Shown here: one piece after another, positions 25,606 through 36,109 of the stretch | How the letters are laid out: each line of letters begins with the position of its first letter | Numbering within the stretch: position 1 is the first letter of the stretch | Origin: Carnegiea gigantea | Taxonomy: Eukaryota; Streptophyta; Magnoliopsida; Caryophyllales; Cactaceae | Direction: 5' to 3' | DNA length: 64,000 bases | Assembly (NCBI GenBank): GCA_029747015.1 | Contig: JAKOGI010000566.1 | Span: forward strand, 312,501-376,500 | The notes under the pieces: generated by a model | The model's input: only the letters and a program-made list of their open reading frames with translations | Database searches by the model: none | What the model was told of the DNA's origin: nothing | Program-made: the position numbers and the translations under genes

Positions 25606-27900
25606 TGTTGTGACTTTTATAACGATTAGTTTTAACCGCAAGTGCACGATTCTCGTTGAGCACTTAAGGGTCGATCCTCAGGTAAGTATTGTGAATTAGA
25701 TTACGAATAATCTAAACCAGTACGTTGCTATCATTGAGAGTCCAGAGTTGTAAAATTCAGCTTGACTGAACCACTAAAGTAAATCCTGGAAAGCAGTAAG
25801 TAACCAAGAAGCAAAATCCATATGGGCAACACGACACCACCTACATTGGAGCACCTCCAGCAGCAATCGACCCAACTTGTAGATCATCCCCACAGTGGAA
25901 TCCGAACACAAAGCATCCCAAAAAAATATAGTTTGAAACAAAGTAGAACACTACCTCAAACCAGACGACACAGAGCAATTAAGTAGGGAAAAGCAGCTGA
26001 GCAATTACACCAGAAAGATTTGAAGCTAGCAATATACATCCGAAACTTAACTGGAATTCAAATGAAATCAGAAAAACCCCAAAACCAAATCACACCAATG
26101 TGAAACTAAAACCTGAATCTAAAAACTGAAAAATGAAATCAAAATCATGAATTGAAAACAGAAAAATCACTCTCTGCCTCGCCCCCTCTCGACTCGCTCA
26201 AACTATATCCCCAAAAAAACTGCTCACATCTTTTCGTTGCTCCATTAATGCCAGATTCAAAACCTTCCAATCGCTAGGAGATGAAGAGGCAAACTCACTA
26301 TAATTCTCTCTACTTTGATTAAAACGGTGACAATATTCAGCAATTCTCTCTCTCATGGTCTCTATGATTCTATCAGTCATATTATTTATCTTCTTTTTAA
26401 CCTAATCTCATTAAGGGCAGGTACAAGTATTATGATCAGAAGACTCGCAATAATCGCACAAAACAGGAGACACAAAAGAGTGATATGGGTCATGTGAATC
26501 TATTAATGATCCTGGGGATAATGATTAGCATGAAAATCATACTCGCCATGAGTTGGGTATCTAAAATTCTCGTTGGCTTGTCCAAACGCATACGTATCCT
26601 AAGCTAGTTTTTCAAAGAAATCTCATACCTCATCTTGAGTTTTAGATAATAATCCCAGTAAACCTCCAGGACAAATATACTCAATCTAACTCCTACATTT
26701 AGCATTAAGACCCACACAGATGACCTCACAAATTTTTCATTTTTGAAAATTATGATTGAATTGAGCACGATAATAATTAAACCTCGATAAATAGCTCCAA
26801 AACGGTTCACGCTCATATTGTGGGAAATCGAAAACTGGCATGCTCGAATCTTTTTTTCAATTTTTAAAATTCTTCAATTTTTGGATTTTCAATTTGTTCT
26901 TTTGTTAAGATTTTTTTTTCTATTATTGTAATAAAAAGTAAAAGGAAAAACAATGACTCTATAAACTTATGACTAAAACTAAAACAAGACACCTAAATAA
27001 TTAAGTTAACAAAATAAACTAACAAAAAGAAAACCATATGACCAAAAGAAAAGAAAGACAAAAAAGACTCAAACATCAAAAAGTAACCCAATACAAAAAA
27101 TAGAAAAGAAGCACACACACAAAGCATGTACACCATTTCTTTTGATTGTTTTGTTCTTGGGATTTTTTTTAATTTTTTTATTTTCTTTTAAAACACAAAA
27201 CAAAATCAAAAAGTGAATCAACCCTAAAAACAATATACAAACAGAAAATGACCAAATATAAAACAAAAACACAACCACAAATAAACTAAAAGAAAATCAG
27301 AAAATAAACTACACCTAAACAACCAAATTCTAAAAATAAAATTAAAACAGAAAATAAAACTCCTAAAATCAAAACTCAATAATACAAAAAATTCAACACA
27401 ATCACAAGCAACAAGAATATATTTGTTTTCGACCCTAAACAGTGCAGAAAAATCCAAACAAAAAATTAATTTCAAAAATCACAGAAAATTCTAGAAAACT
27501 CTACAAATTCTATATATATTCATACTGACTCTAAAAATCTTGAGGAATCCAGGAAAAATATCAACAGAAAAAAATTCAGGCCAAAACTAGTCCAAATAAT
27601 TCAAACAGTAATCGAAAATCCTGAAAAACCTACACACAAACCGGATTGTTAGTTCTATTGTCTATAGCAAATAATAACCTCTAAAAAGCAAAATGAAATT
27701 GATCTAAATAAAAATCAAAATACTAACAAGAATAAAAAATAATCTAAACTAAATGACTAAAACTAAATAACAGTTCAATCAAAACCAAAAATCACATTTC
27801 TAGAACTATAAAACAAAAATGACTCAAACGACTCAAATAACTAAACGACGACGCAACCTAATTTCACAATCGTCATTCCCTGGCAACGGCGCCGAAAACT
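25606..27900 (-). repeat. Array unit 8 (2295 bp)
   Basis: The head matches unit 6 (GACTTTT and ATTGTG variants) while the leader half matches unit 3 (TCTATATATATTC, ATATCAACAG) and lacks the GATCAATTTCT segment. The 60-aa chimeric ORF is intact (26198-26380). Its right end is the PBS copy that abuts the full 5' LTR, so this is the leader that would be used first. Confidence 0.85.
27877..27894 (-). other. Primer binding site (tRNA-Asp type) next to the 5' LTR
   Basis: The + strand reads TCCCTGGCAACGGCGCCG, which differs at two positions from the plant tRNA-Asp 3' end (TCCCCGGCAACGGCGCCA, from general knowledge). It lies six bases from the LTR terminus, as expected. The equivalent sites at the ends of several other units (such as 10036-10053) keep the final CCA and match at 17 of 18. 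Confidence 0.75.
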
Positions 27901-29192
27901 TGTAGTGATTTTTATAACGACTAATTTTAACCGCAAGCGCACGACTCTCGTTGAGCACTTAAGGGTCGATCCTCAGGGAAGTATTATGAATTAGATTACG
28001 AATAATCTAAACCAGCACGTTACTATCATTAAGAGTCCAAAGTTGTAAAATTTAGGTTGACTGAACTACTAAAGTAAGTCCTGGAAAGCAGTAAGTAACC
28101 AAGAAGCAAAATCCATATGGGCAACACGACACCACCTACATTGGAGCACCTCCAGCAGCAATCGACCCAACTTGTAGATCATCCCCACAGCGGATTCCGA
28201 ACACAAAGCATCCCAAAAAAATATAGTTTGAAACAAAGTAGAACACTACCTCAAACCAGACGACACAGAGCAATTAAGTAGGGAAAAGCAGCTGAGCAAT
28301 TACACCAGAAAGATTTGAAGCTAGCAATATGCATCCGAAACTTAACTGGAATTCAAATGAAATCAGAAAAACCCCAAAACCAAATCACACCAATATGAAA
28401 CTAAAACTTGAATCTAAAAACTGAAAAATGAAATCAAAATCATGAATTGAAAACAGAAAAATCACTCTCTGCCTCGCCCCCTCTCGACTCTGCTCAAACT
28501 ATATCCCTAAAAAAACTGCTCACATCTTTTCATTGCTCCATTAATGCCAGATTCAAAACCTTCCAACCGCTAGGAGATGAAGAGGCGCCTTTGAATCATG
28601 ATCGCACAGCCCATGGGAGAGAGAGAAATTAGCGATTTATTGACAATGAATGATTTAAGCAAGGAGTAACGAATGAAAACGAATGATGTTTTCTATGATT
28701 TATGGTGAAGAGAGAGATGGAGTAACGAATGAAATTGGCATGGGGAAGACGAACTGACGAAGAGCCTGCTCGTGGCTCTATTTTCCGGGTTGCTTGGGCT
28801 GGGAGAAGAAGAAGAAAGGGGAGAGAGGGAGTCGCTGGTGGCTCACTTGCGCGGCGCGTGACGGATTAAGTAGACTAGACTGGGGCGTCCGTGGGCTCGC
28901 AAAAGGAGAGGAAAAATGTTGGGCCCAGCCCACACACGTGAAGGGAAGGGAACGAATGGACATTGCTGCAGGCTAGGGAACAAATGGGCCGCGGTCTGCG
29001 CTCGGTGGACTTTGCTTCCTTCTTCTTTCCTCACTTGATCCAACTCCATTTTGAACTGAGTATTCATTTTTTTCCAAATTTTTCAATTCCTATGAGATAA
29101 ACAAAGCAATATTAAAATCCTAATTTAATAATTTATTTGAGCAAGTAATAGATAATAAAAGGATACAAAATATCATAATTTCAGGTTGAACA
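27901..29192 (-). repeat. 5' LTR of the giant retroelement (element orientation minus)
   Basis: This 1292-bp LTR is homologous end to end with 4229-5583 and ends in GGTTGAACA, directly followed by the CTATT target duplication. Its left terminus has TGTAGTG instead of TGTTGTG. The left 685 bp (27901 to about 28585) are the part reiterated at the head of each array unit. The right 607 bp (in element terms the upstream, U3-like part) occur only in the two outer LTRs. ORFs at 28447-29067 are frames through the LTR. Confidence 0.85.
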
Positions 29193-29501
29193 CTATTAAA
29201 TTAACAACTGCCCAAGGTACACGCGAATGTTCATAGACTCAATGTAGAAAATTCAATTGGATACAGGTATTTGACAACCCCCCCAGCTCTAATATTTAAA
29301 TTTAAATTAATATGAGATCTTTTTGAATTGTAATATTTTCTTTTTCAGTACACCTTTTTTTATAAGTTACGTCTACTTATTGGGTTCATTAGGTACATAC
29401 AATGAAAGATGATGGCTTGAATAAGTAAACTTGATAGTTAAATTTCTTTTTTAAACAGGTTATTTAACTACATGTGCAAACATTTTGTTGTTGGCTGTGA
29501 A

Positions 29502-30096
29502 TAGAGCTTGATAATAGGTCAAGTCGGCTCAGATTCGTGTTTATGTTGAACTTAAATAGGTTGAGAATTCCTCTATCTGAACCTAATCCATTTATTAATC
29601 GGGTCAAAAACCTTGACCTGTACCCATTTAATTTCTAAACAGGTTGATCCACTTAACCCGTTTAGGGTGAATAGGTCGGGTTCAGTCGCCTAATTACCCC
29701 TTTATGCATCTATTATTTTCAACTAATGCATAATTACATAGTATTAAAGATTAAGTCCACATATCACATTAAAGAATTACTCTCTGAAACTCCCCCCAGA
29801 TTCAGCATACTTCACTTTTTTTTTTAAATTTATGTATTATTAATGATCTAATAAAAAGATAAAGTGATAAGTGACAAATGGAAAAATAGTTGACTTGTTT
29901 AACCCATTTGATTAAACGGGTTAAATAGGTACTTTTTCGTGTTGATAATCTCAACCTGAACCTAAACCATTTAATTAAATGGGTTGAACGTGTCAACCCA
30001 TTTAATTAAACCGGTTGACAATTTATACTCAAACCCACTTAATTTCGTGTCAGTTTCGGATCGGTAATCGTGTTGGGTTAGTTTTGCTCGGCTCTA
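29502..30096. mobile_element. hAT-type MITE with perfect 8-bp TSD
   Basis: The identical 8-mer GCTGTGAA lies at 29494-29501 and 30097-30104. The element ends read TAGAGCTTGA and, reverse-complemented, TAGAGCCGAG. The 595-bp interior is rich in repeated GGGTTAA/TTAACCC-type motifs in both orientations (around 29640-29670 and 29890-30015), as in known hAT-related MITEs. No transposase ORF is present. Confidence 0.8.
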
Positions 30097-30104
30097 GCTG
30101 TGAA

Positions 30105-30845
30105 GACATAGCTAGGTTACGTTGTTTGTTAGGAGCTATACAAAAGGATTCATGTTGATACAAATGGTGTATTTTAACATAGGTCTAATAAATTGATGTT
30201 TACGGAAGTTTCATATTGGTATTTATGTAATGGTTTAAAAGAAATGTTTACTAATGTCTTACTTCATAGTACCCTCATGTGTTTATGTTTTTTTGGGGGG
30301 GGGGGGGGGGTCTGGGAAGAGGATAATAATTATGGGGAAAGTAGAAATTGAAGTTTTGATTTACTGGAGGGATGTGTCTTGATTTGAATCTTTCTTTTAT
30401 CTATTGGAATCTATATTATAATTCCAATATGTCCAACAAATGTTACGTGCACCATATTAAGCCCCTAACATACCTCTAAAAATTGCTTCGCTCCAATTTC
30501 TCTAGCATTTGAAATTCCAAATTACCTATTTCAAGAAAAATTATATAATATCAATGTATCATAAAAACTTCAAAATAGTCATAAATGTTAGTAGTCATCC
30601 AAATTAGTACACATCGTAACAAAGTGTACAATAATTCCTATGTGTAGCAATAAGGCACATAACCAACATTTCTTAACGCATTGATGTAAACATTATAACA
30701 TAATTTTTTTAATGAAAAAGAGAGATTCAATAATGAATTTGATATAAAAAGATGCAATAAAGAAAAACTAAAATTATGGGAAAAAAGTATGGTTCCGGGG
30801 GAAACTAACTACAGTAATGAAAAACATTTGCCCAAAAAAAAGTCT

Positions 30846-30884
<39 letters not shown>

Positions 30885-31987
30885 ATTATTATTATTATTG
30901 TTATTGTTATTGTTATTGTTATTGTTATTATTGTTGTTGTTATTGTTGTTGATCAAATAGACATATGTGATGTGAAATGAGTCAAATAAAATGTAGAATA
31001 TTTTTTATATTTGGTTGTTATAATTTCTAATAGTCTTTCTCTGTGTGTGATTCTAAGCATGTCTTTAAAATTCAGCTGGCTGATAACATAACCTTACATC
31101 ATGGTACTAATAATATGACATTAATAGTGGACTATGTTATGGAAACAATAACTTTAAATAGAGAAACAAAAATTAATTACACAATTATCTCATACAGTTA
31201 TATGTCATAACTATCTCCATATATACAACCTTTCACGTTTGCATTTTGCTAAAACTATGATATATAAAGAGGAATAAATAAATAAATAACTCGCTTGAAA
31301 ATTCCATGTTCTTGGTGCTAATTCCTCTCCAAATTAAAATGTTAGGATTTTAAAAATTAAGAATTCCTAAAAGGAACAACAGGGGACTATAGCTTTATAT
31401 CATTCAATGAACTTTTAAGTTATAATGTTCCTATAGGACAATATTTGTTATTGAACCAATTAACCTTTTTATAATAAAAATGTAAGATTTAAACATTAAC
31501 TTTTTCACAATAAAATTTCTGTATGTATATCTAAAATATTATTTTGAGTTTTGTTATGATAATTAAATAAATTACTTGAAAAGTTCCATGCTCTTGGTGC
31601 CTAGTCCTCTAAATAAATATTTTAGAATTTTAAAAATTAAGAAAAATTCTAAAGAGATCGAAAAACGCACACCTATTCACAATGCGTGAATATCATACAT
31701 GGGATGACAACTGACACTAATAGTAGGATGATAATAATTATTTCAATATAATAACCTACGTTTTTTGGGGGGCAGGGGAGTGGGAGAGGTCCAAACAGTC
31801 TCTTTTGAAAAAGGCTCGGTGTTTACTCAAATCTTTTTATATGAATAATTTTTTATCAAAAAAAAACATGTCATTTTAATCAATATTCAATTGATCTTAA
31901 CATTATTACCAAATTAAAATTAGTGAAAATTTGATTCTTTAGTGAAATTTATTTTCTTTAATTTAAATACCTCATGTAAACGCATAG
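30105..31987. other. AT-rich intergenic DNA; (GTT/ATT)n microsatellite
   Basis: No gene is recognised. The stretch contains a T7G16 run at 30288-30310 and a trinucleotide GTT/ATT microsatellite at about 30848-30951, whose frames encode poly-N or poly-V only. Two related sentences around 31300-31340 and 31570-31625 (TTCCATGTTCTTGGTGC and TTCCATGCTCTTGGTGC, each followed by a TTTTAAAAATTAAGAA motif) suggest an old local duplication. Confidence 0.55.
30848..30951. repeat. (GTT)n/(ATT)n trinucleotide microsatellite
   Basis: About 14 GTT repeats are followed by ATT and alternating GTTATT units. Frames across it give homopolymeric N or V/I peptides, which are artefacts. Confidence 0.95.
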
Positions 31988-32341
31988 TGTCACGGAGAAG
32001 AATTTAACATCGAATAAGTGATGAGAGGATCCTGGGTTCAAAAGTGGTGGCGTTGCACACCCCATAAGGCCGACTTTTTGGGGAGAGAGTAATGGCCTTG
32101 TGACAAGCGGTATTAGAGCAAATCTAGACCTGACTTTGATATCTTACCAAACGCTTTGAAGGAATGGGGTATACAGGAGCCCATCTATGACGAGAGCGCC
32201 ACAAGATTAGGTGGGGAAGAATGTCACGGATGAAAATCTCATATTGGATAAGTGATAGAAGGATTATAGACTTATAAATGATAGCGTTGTACACCCATCA
32301 AACTGGCCTATTGGGAAAAAAAAAATAATGACCCCATGAAA
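31988..32341 (+). mobile_element. TRIM-like miniature LTR retrotransposon
   Basis: A 118-bp direct repeat starts TGTCACGG at 31988 and ends TTGTGACA at 32105, so it is bounded by short inverted repeats. A diverged second copy starts TGTCACGG at 32222 and ends near 32341. Just after the first repeat comes GCGGTATTAGAGCAAAT, resembling the TGGTATCAGAGC primer site for initiator tRNA-Met. Just before the second comes the purine-rich AGGTGGGGAAGA, a plausible PPT. The whole is about 354 bp with no coding capacity, matching the TRIM architecture. No clear target duplication is visible. Confidence 0.65.
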
Positions 32342-33113
32342 ATGGTTACAAACTAGGATATGTAATAAAGATGCTGCAATTTTACAGTACGGATTGGACT
32401 AAACCCCTGTTATTTTTGTGGTTTGATGGACTCATCCTACTCATTCTCACTCACACCCACTTCTTCCCTCATTCCCATATCTTCCCACACTTTAAAAAAT
32501 ACCACTCATTCCTACTCTCACCCACTCTCGCCCACTCCTTTCCACTCCTACATATAACTACTATTTTTCATATTTTGAAAACTTTTATAATTTATGTAAC
32601 TGTGTATACAAATAGTCTGATAACAATTATGAAAAGTTTTATTCATTTTTCGGATCTTATGGAAATATTTGTTAGTCGTGCCGAAAATTATAGATGACGT
32701 AATTTTTGTTATATGTATTGAAGAAATAATAATTTTTCTATGTTGTTCAGCAAATGTAAGTTATTTGTGACAGGTACATATTTTGGGCTTGATTTTGTAT
32801 ATGGAAGAGATGTTTAATTCATTCTTTTGCGTTGGTTACGGAATATTTATTATATGTCATCAAAGCATGGATGATTGTTGTTACATGTGTAACAGATTTA
32901 TTTTTCTTTTATCATAATTCGTGACAAATTAGAGGTGTTTTTTCCGTCATATTGAACGAATGTGTAAATTTTTTGACGTTGTTTGTAATTTGTGACAGGA
33001 AGTGCAGATATATTGTACGTATATTTTGAGCAGATATTTTTTTCGTGTGCATTAGTAACAAAATATTGAAAGTCCTTCACACAAATTATAGATGATTGTT
33101 TTTCGTGTGCTAA
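32342..33113. other. Intergenic DNA without recognisable genes
   Basis: The 108-aa frame at 32371-32697 is driven by a pyrimidine-rich CACTC/CCCAC stretch (about 32430-32550), also seen near 36020-36075, and shows no protein features. Nothing else stands out. Confidence 0.5.
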
Positions 33114-33391
33114 AGGCCTGTTCTTTTCGTTGGAAAATATGAGTTGGTAAATGGATAAAGTTAGTTGAGATTGACAGAAGTAAGTTGAAGTGGATATTTT
33201 TTTTGTTGAAGTTGGTTGAAATAGGTTGAAGTGAGTTGAATTGGTTGAAGTGGGTTAATTTTTTTTTTTTTTTTTTTTGTATAATGGGTAGAAGAGTTAA
33301 AATAGTAGGAAGTCGGTTGAAGTTGGTTAAAGTAGGCTGAAGTTGGATGATGTTGATAAATTTGAATTTAGCAACGAAAAGAACAGGGCCT
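33114..33391. mobile_element. Small MITE-like segment with TIRs shared with the hAT element
   Basis: AGGCCTGTTCTTTTCGTTGG at 33114 is mirrored by the complement CAACGAAAAGAACAGGGCCT at 33372-33391. The 278-bp interior is rich in GTTGAAGT repeats plus a T-tract. The same terminal motif recurs, complemented, at 36091-36109 beyond the hAT transposase. I could not find matching 8-bp duplications. Confidence 0.5.
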
Positions 33392-33620
33392 GAATATATA
33401 TGTATTTTCTTCGTCGTTCGTACTTGGTTAATATATATGAAAAAAATACATTCGCAATTTGTTTTACGAATAACGAAAAATACAATTTTTTTGATAACAA
33501 CGGCCACGAAACAATATTTCGTATCCGAGTCAATGCAGAAAAATATCTTTTTCAGTCTAAAAGAAATTTATTATTGGTAATTATTATTAGAAATAAAAGA
33601 TTACATTAAAAAACAAAATA

Positions 33621-33732
33621 TGTAACTTACATAAACTCTTCTACTTTATTCAATTCCTTCCCACCACATATAACTTGGAGTGCGAAGAGTGGGAAGGAGT
33701 TGAATGAAGTAGGAGAGTTGATGTAAGTTACG
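33621..33732. repeat. Foldback inverted repeat (about 44-bp arms)
   Basis: The arm at 33621-33666 (starting TGTAACTTACAT) is complementary with few mismatches to the arm at 33689-33732 (ending TGTAAGTTAC). The short loop gives a strong hairpin just upstream of the transposase remnant. Confidence 0.7.
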
Positions 33733-35332
33733 TATTGATGATGATTGGAATTTGCATAAAAGAATAATCAATTTTTGTCCTATTGCTGTCCATTCTCGGG
33801 AGCTTATTGCGATAGCAATTGAAAAGTGTTTAATTGAATGGAATTTGAAAAATATTTTGACTGTGACGGTTGACAATGCAAGTTCAAATGATGTTGCTAT
33901 TCAATATTTGAAAAGAAGGTTGAATCATTAGGGAGCTACTGTCTTTGATGGTAATTATTTACATATGAGATGTGCGGCATATATTTTGAATCTTGTTGTG
34001 AAAGACAGATTAAAGGATCTTGATCCATCCATTGTCAAAATTCGTTTTGCTCTAAGATTTGTGAGATCTTCACCTGCAAGGTTAGAAAAGTTTAAGGCTT
34101 GTATAGAAGAGGAAGACATCAATGAAAAAGGTCTTGTTTGTTTAGATATTGATACAAGGTGAAATTCTATTTTTTTATGCTTGAATGTGCTTTGAAATTT
34201 AGAAAGACATTTAGTAATTTGGAATCAAACGGTTGTCTTTATATTAAAGAAATGAAAAAGCATGGTGGTCCACCTAATAATGATGACTGGAAGAAAGTTG
34301 CTACATTGTTGCCCTCTTTGAGAATCTTTTATGAAACCACTTTGAAGTTGTCTAGGTCTCTTTATGTGCCGAGTAATTCTTATGTGCCCCAAATATATTG
34401 AGTTGGCTACTTAATATCAGGTTATTCTAACAATGTGGATAAGGGCATTAGGAATACGACATATCAAATGAAAGCCAAATATGACAAGTATTGGACAAAT
34501 GTTGATAATATCATTGTCTTGTTGTTCATTACTTTAGTTCTTGACCCAAGATGCAAATTGGATTACGTTGAATGGGTAATAAGAACTAATTATGATGGTG
34601 AAAGTGCCAATATGTTGTCTCTTAAAGTCAAGTAAACTTTAAGATCTTCGTTTAATCATTACTTATCTAGTGTTCCTCCACCAAAGTGAAAAATAGAAGC
34701 ATCGAGTACTGTCACTCCTTCTAGTGCTTCTTGTGATGTGGGCTCAAATGGTGAACAAATGATGGATGGCAACCAAGTTATGAGTATGAGATATAAGAAA
34801 GAGAAGGGAACTTAAGAAAATGAAAAGAAGAGTGAGTTAGACAAGTATTTAAGTGATGATTGCGAAGAGAAAAATGATGATGATTCGAAAATTTGCAATT
34901 TTAGAAGGATCAACAAAAGAGATACCCTATTTGTGCCAAAATGGCTCAAGATGTGCTTGCTATGTTGGTTTCTACTGTGACTTCTGAGTCCGTTTTTAGC
35001 ACTGGGGGTCATGTTTTTGATTCTCTATGCACTTCATTGACCCCTAGAATGGTGGAGGCTCTCATTTGGTGTCAAGATTGGTTAAGAAGGTCACATGACC
35101 CTTTTATAATAGAAGATACCTTTCTTGAGATGGAGGAATTGGAGAAAAGTGAGTTTTTAATTATTATTTATTATTTATATCTATTTTTGTTATTATTTTT
35201 ATAACTCTTAATAGTATATATATAATCAAAATTTTATTTTACATGAATTTCATTGTTAGGTATTAAAGACTTGCCTTTGAAGCAACCCACAATTATTATC
35301 GACGAGTCTATTGATACTAAAAGTGATCTATG
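33728..35332 (+). pseudogene. Degraded hAT transposase (RICESLEEPER/DAYSLEEPER-like)
   Basis: Translated pieces on the + strand follow the order of a hAT transposase. First comes a catalytic-core segment with TVTVDNASSNDVA, then LHMRCAAYILNLVVKD, RFVRSSPARLEKFK and GLVCLDIDTR (about 33850-34160). The C-terminal dimerisation region has TVTSESVFSTGG (about 34970-35010) and ALIWCQDWLRR. The N-terminal BED zinc finger is absent. Stops interrupt the frame: a TAG near 33929, a TGA near 34160 where the family has Trp (TRWNS), and further breaks at 34401 and 34633. A possible intron separates LEEKS-type sequence from a last short exon at about 35262-35332. It is a dead gene in a hAT transposon. Confidence 0.8.
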
Positions 35333-35778
35333 AAGTATAGCATTGAAGTTTGTGGTTTTTATTGGATATGTAGATGCTTGATATTTTATCCCCCCATCCT
35401 TAGCTTGTAATATTTGTCGGAATTTATAATTGCTTATCCATGGTTTGTAATGCGAAGTAATTCCCCCATCCCTTCCCCCACCCCTTAAGTTTTAACGTTT
35501 TATATTTGACGACAATTGCTAGTTGGCTAATTGGTTAGTCATGCGGAAAAATGATAGTGGACACAAGAAAGTGCATATTTTGGATTATGGAGTGACTGGG
35601 AAATGTTACTTTTGTGTTTTGTATTTTTGATGAGTTTTGTATTTTTGATGAGTTTGTTTTGGTTCAAGGTAAACAAAAAATAAGCAAAAAGTTGCTACTA
35701 GTAAGAAACAAAGGCCATGAACAATACAATAACTCAGAATAGGGGATTCATAGAAAAAAACAAAAAAAAGGTAAATTT

Positions 35779-36004
35779 AGGTGTGTAGGATTCAGTTAAC
35801 CATAAACCGAACCGAAATTTTGGTTAATCGAACCAAATTTTCGGTTGACCGAATATTTCGGTTTGGTTTAAAGTTCGGCCTTTTGTCGAATCGGATTTTC
35901 CGGTAATTTCCGTTCGATTCACGGTTTGCATTTTTTCCGAACCGAAAAAGCGGTTAACCAATTTTCGGTTAACTGAAAATTCGATTATCCGACTTTGAGC
36001 ACCT
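35779..36004. mobile_element. Short hAT-like MITE built of GGTTAACCGAA motifs
   Basis: The segment has AGGTGTGTAGG at its left end and, reverse-complemented, AGGTGCTCAAAG at its right. Flanking 8-mers GTAAATTT (35771-35778) and GTACATAT (36005-36012) match at 6 of 8. The interior is full of CCGAACC, CGGTTAACC and TTCGGTT motifs in both orientations. It appears nested between the hAT transposase remnant and the downstream TIR-like motif. Confidence 0.55.
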
Positions 36005-36090
36005 GTACATATAACAAACCACTTCTACTCACTCGCACCCACTCCTTCCCTCTTTTTTCACTCTCACCCATTCTACACCTGCAATTTCCT

Positions 36091-36109
36091 AACGAAAAGA
36101 ACAGAGCCT
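36091..36109. repeat. Candidate right TIR of the hAT element
   Basis: AACGAAAAGAACAGAGCCT is the complement of the motif AGGCCTGTTCTTTTCGTT at 33114. With the transposase remnant in between, 33114-36109 is a plausible roughly 3.0-kb hAT element. No target duplication was resolved. Confidence 0.5.

Larger units (their letters stand above)
4224..29197 (-). mobile_element. About 25-kb non-autonomous LTR retrotransposon with internal tandem array
   Basis: Two long homologous LTRs (4229-5583 and 27901-29192) share the same orientation and are bracketed by the identical 5-mer CTATT at 4224-4228 and 29193-29197, so the outer boundaries are those of one insertion. Transcription runs on the minus strand: the 5' LTR is at the right, followed by a primer binding site matching the tRNA-Asp 3' end, a leader, a tandem array, one ORF, and a purine-rich tract abutting the left LTR. 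No gag-pol motif (RT, integrase or protease) is visible. This is the LARD-like state, in which proteins must come from a partner. A tRNA-Asp primer site and the CTCGAGAACGA motif near the PPT are common in Tat/Athila-type Ty3-gypsy elements; that lineage assignment is inference. Confidence 0.85.

Noticed and set aside
8410..26497. Repeated 67-aa + strand frame (MIKTVRIFSNSLSHGL...)
   Set aside because: It is antisense to the start of the element's ORF and conserved only because the units are recent copies.
9288..27475. Many 60-85 aa minus frames rich in Phe and Leu, repeated every 2.3 kb
   Set aside because: They are frames through the A/T-rich leader of each array unit; their regular spacing reflects the tandem repeat, not a gene family or membrane peptides.
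4224..29197. CRISPR-like or satellite DNA interpretation of the array
   Set aside because: Units are 2.3 kb with LTR and primer-site features and are bounded by LTRs with a target duplication; spacers or short repeat periods are absent.
4224..29197. Series of independent nested LTR insertions
   Set aside because: Internal LTR parts are all cut at the same point, lack the other LTR half, and no separate target duplications are seen.
30774..30980. Poly-Asn and poly-Val frames
   Set aside because: They are translations of the GTT/ATT trinucleotide microsatellite.
32371..32697. 108-aa + frame with many Ser, Pro and His
   Set aside because: Its composition comes from a CACTC/CCCAC pyrimidine stretch; no start context or domain is seen.
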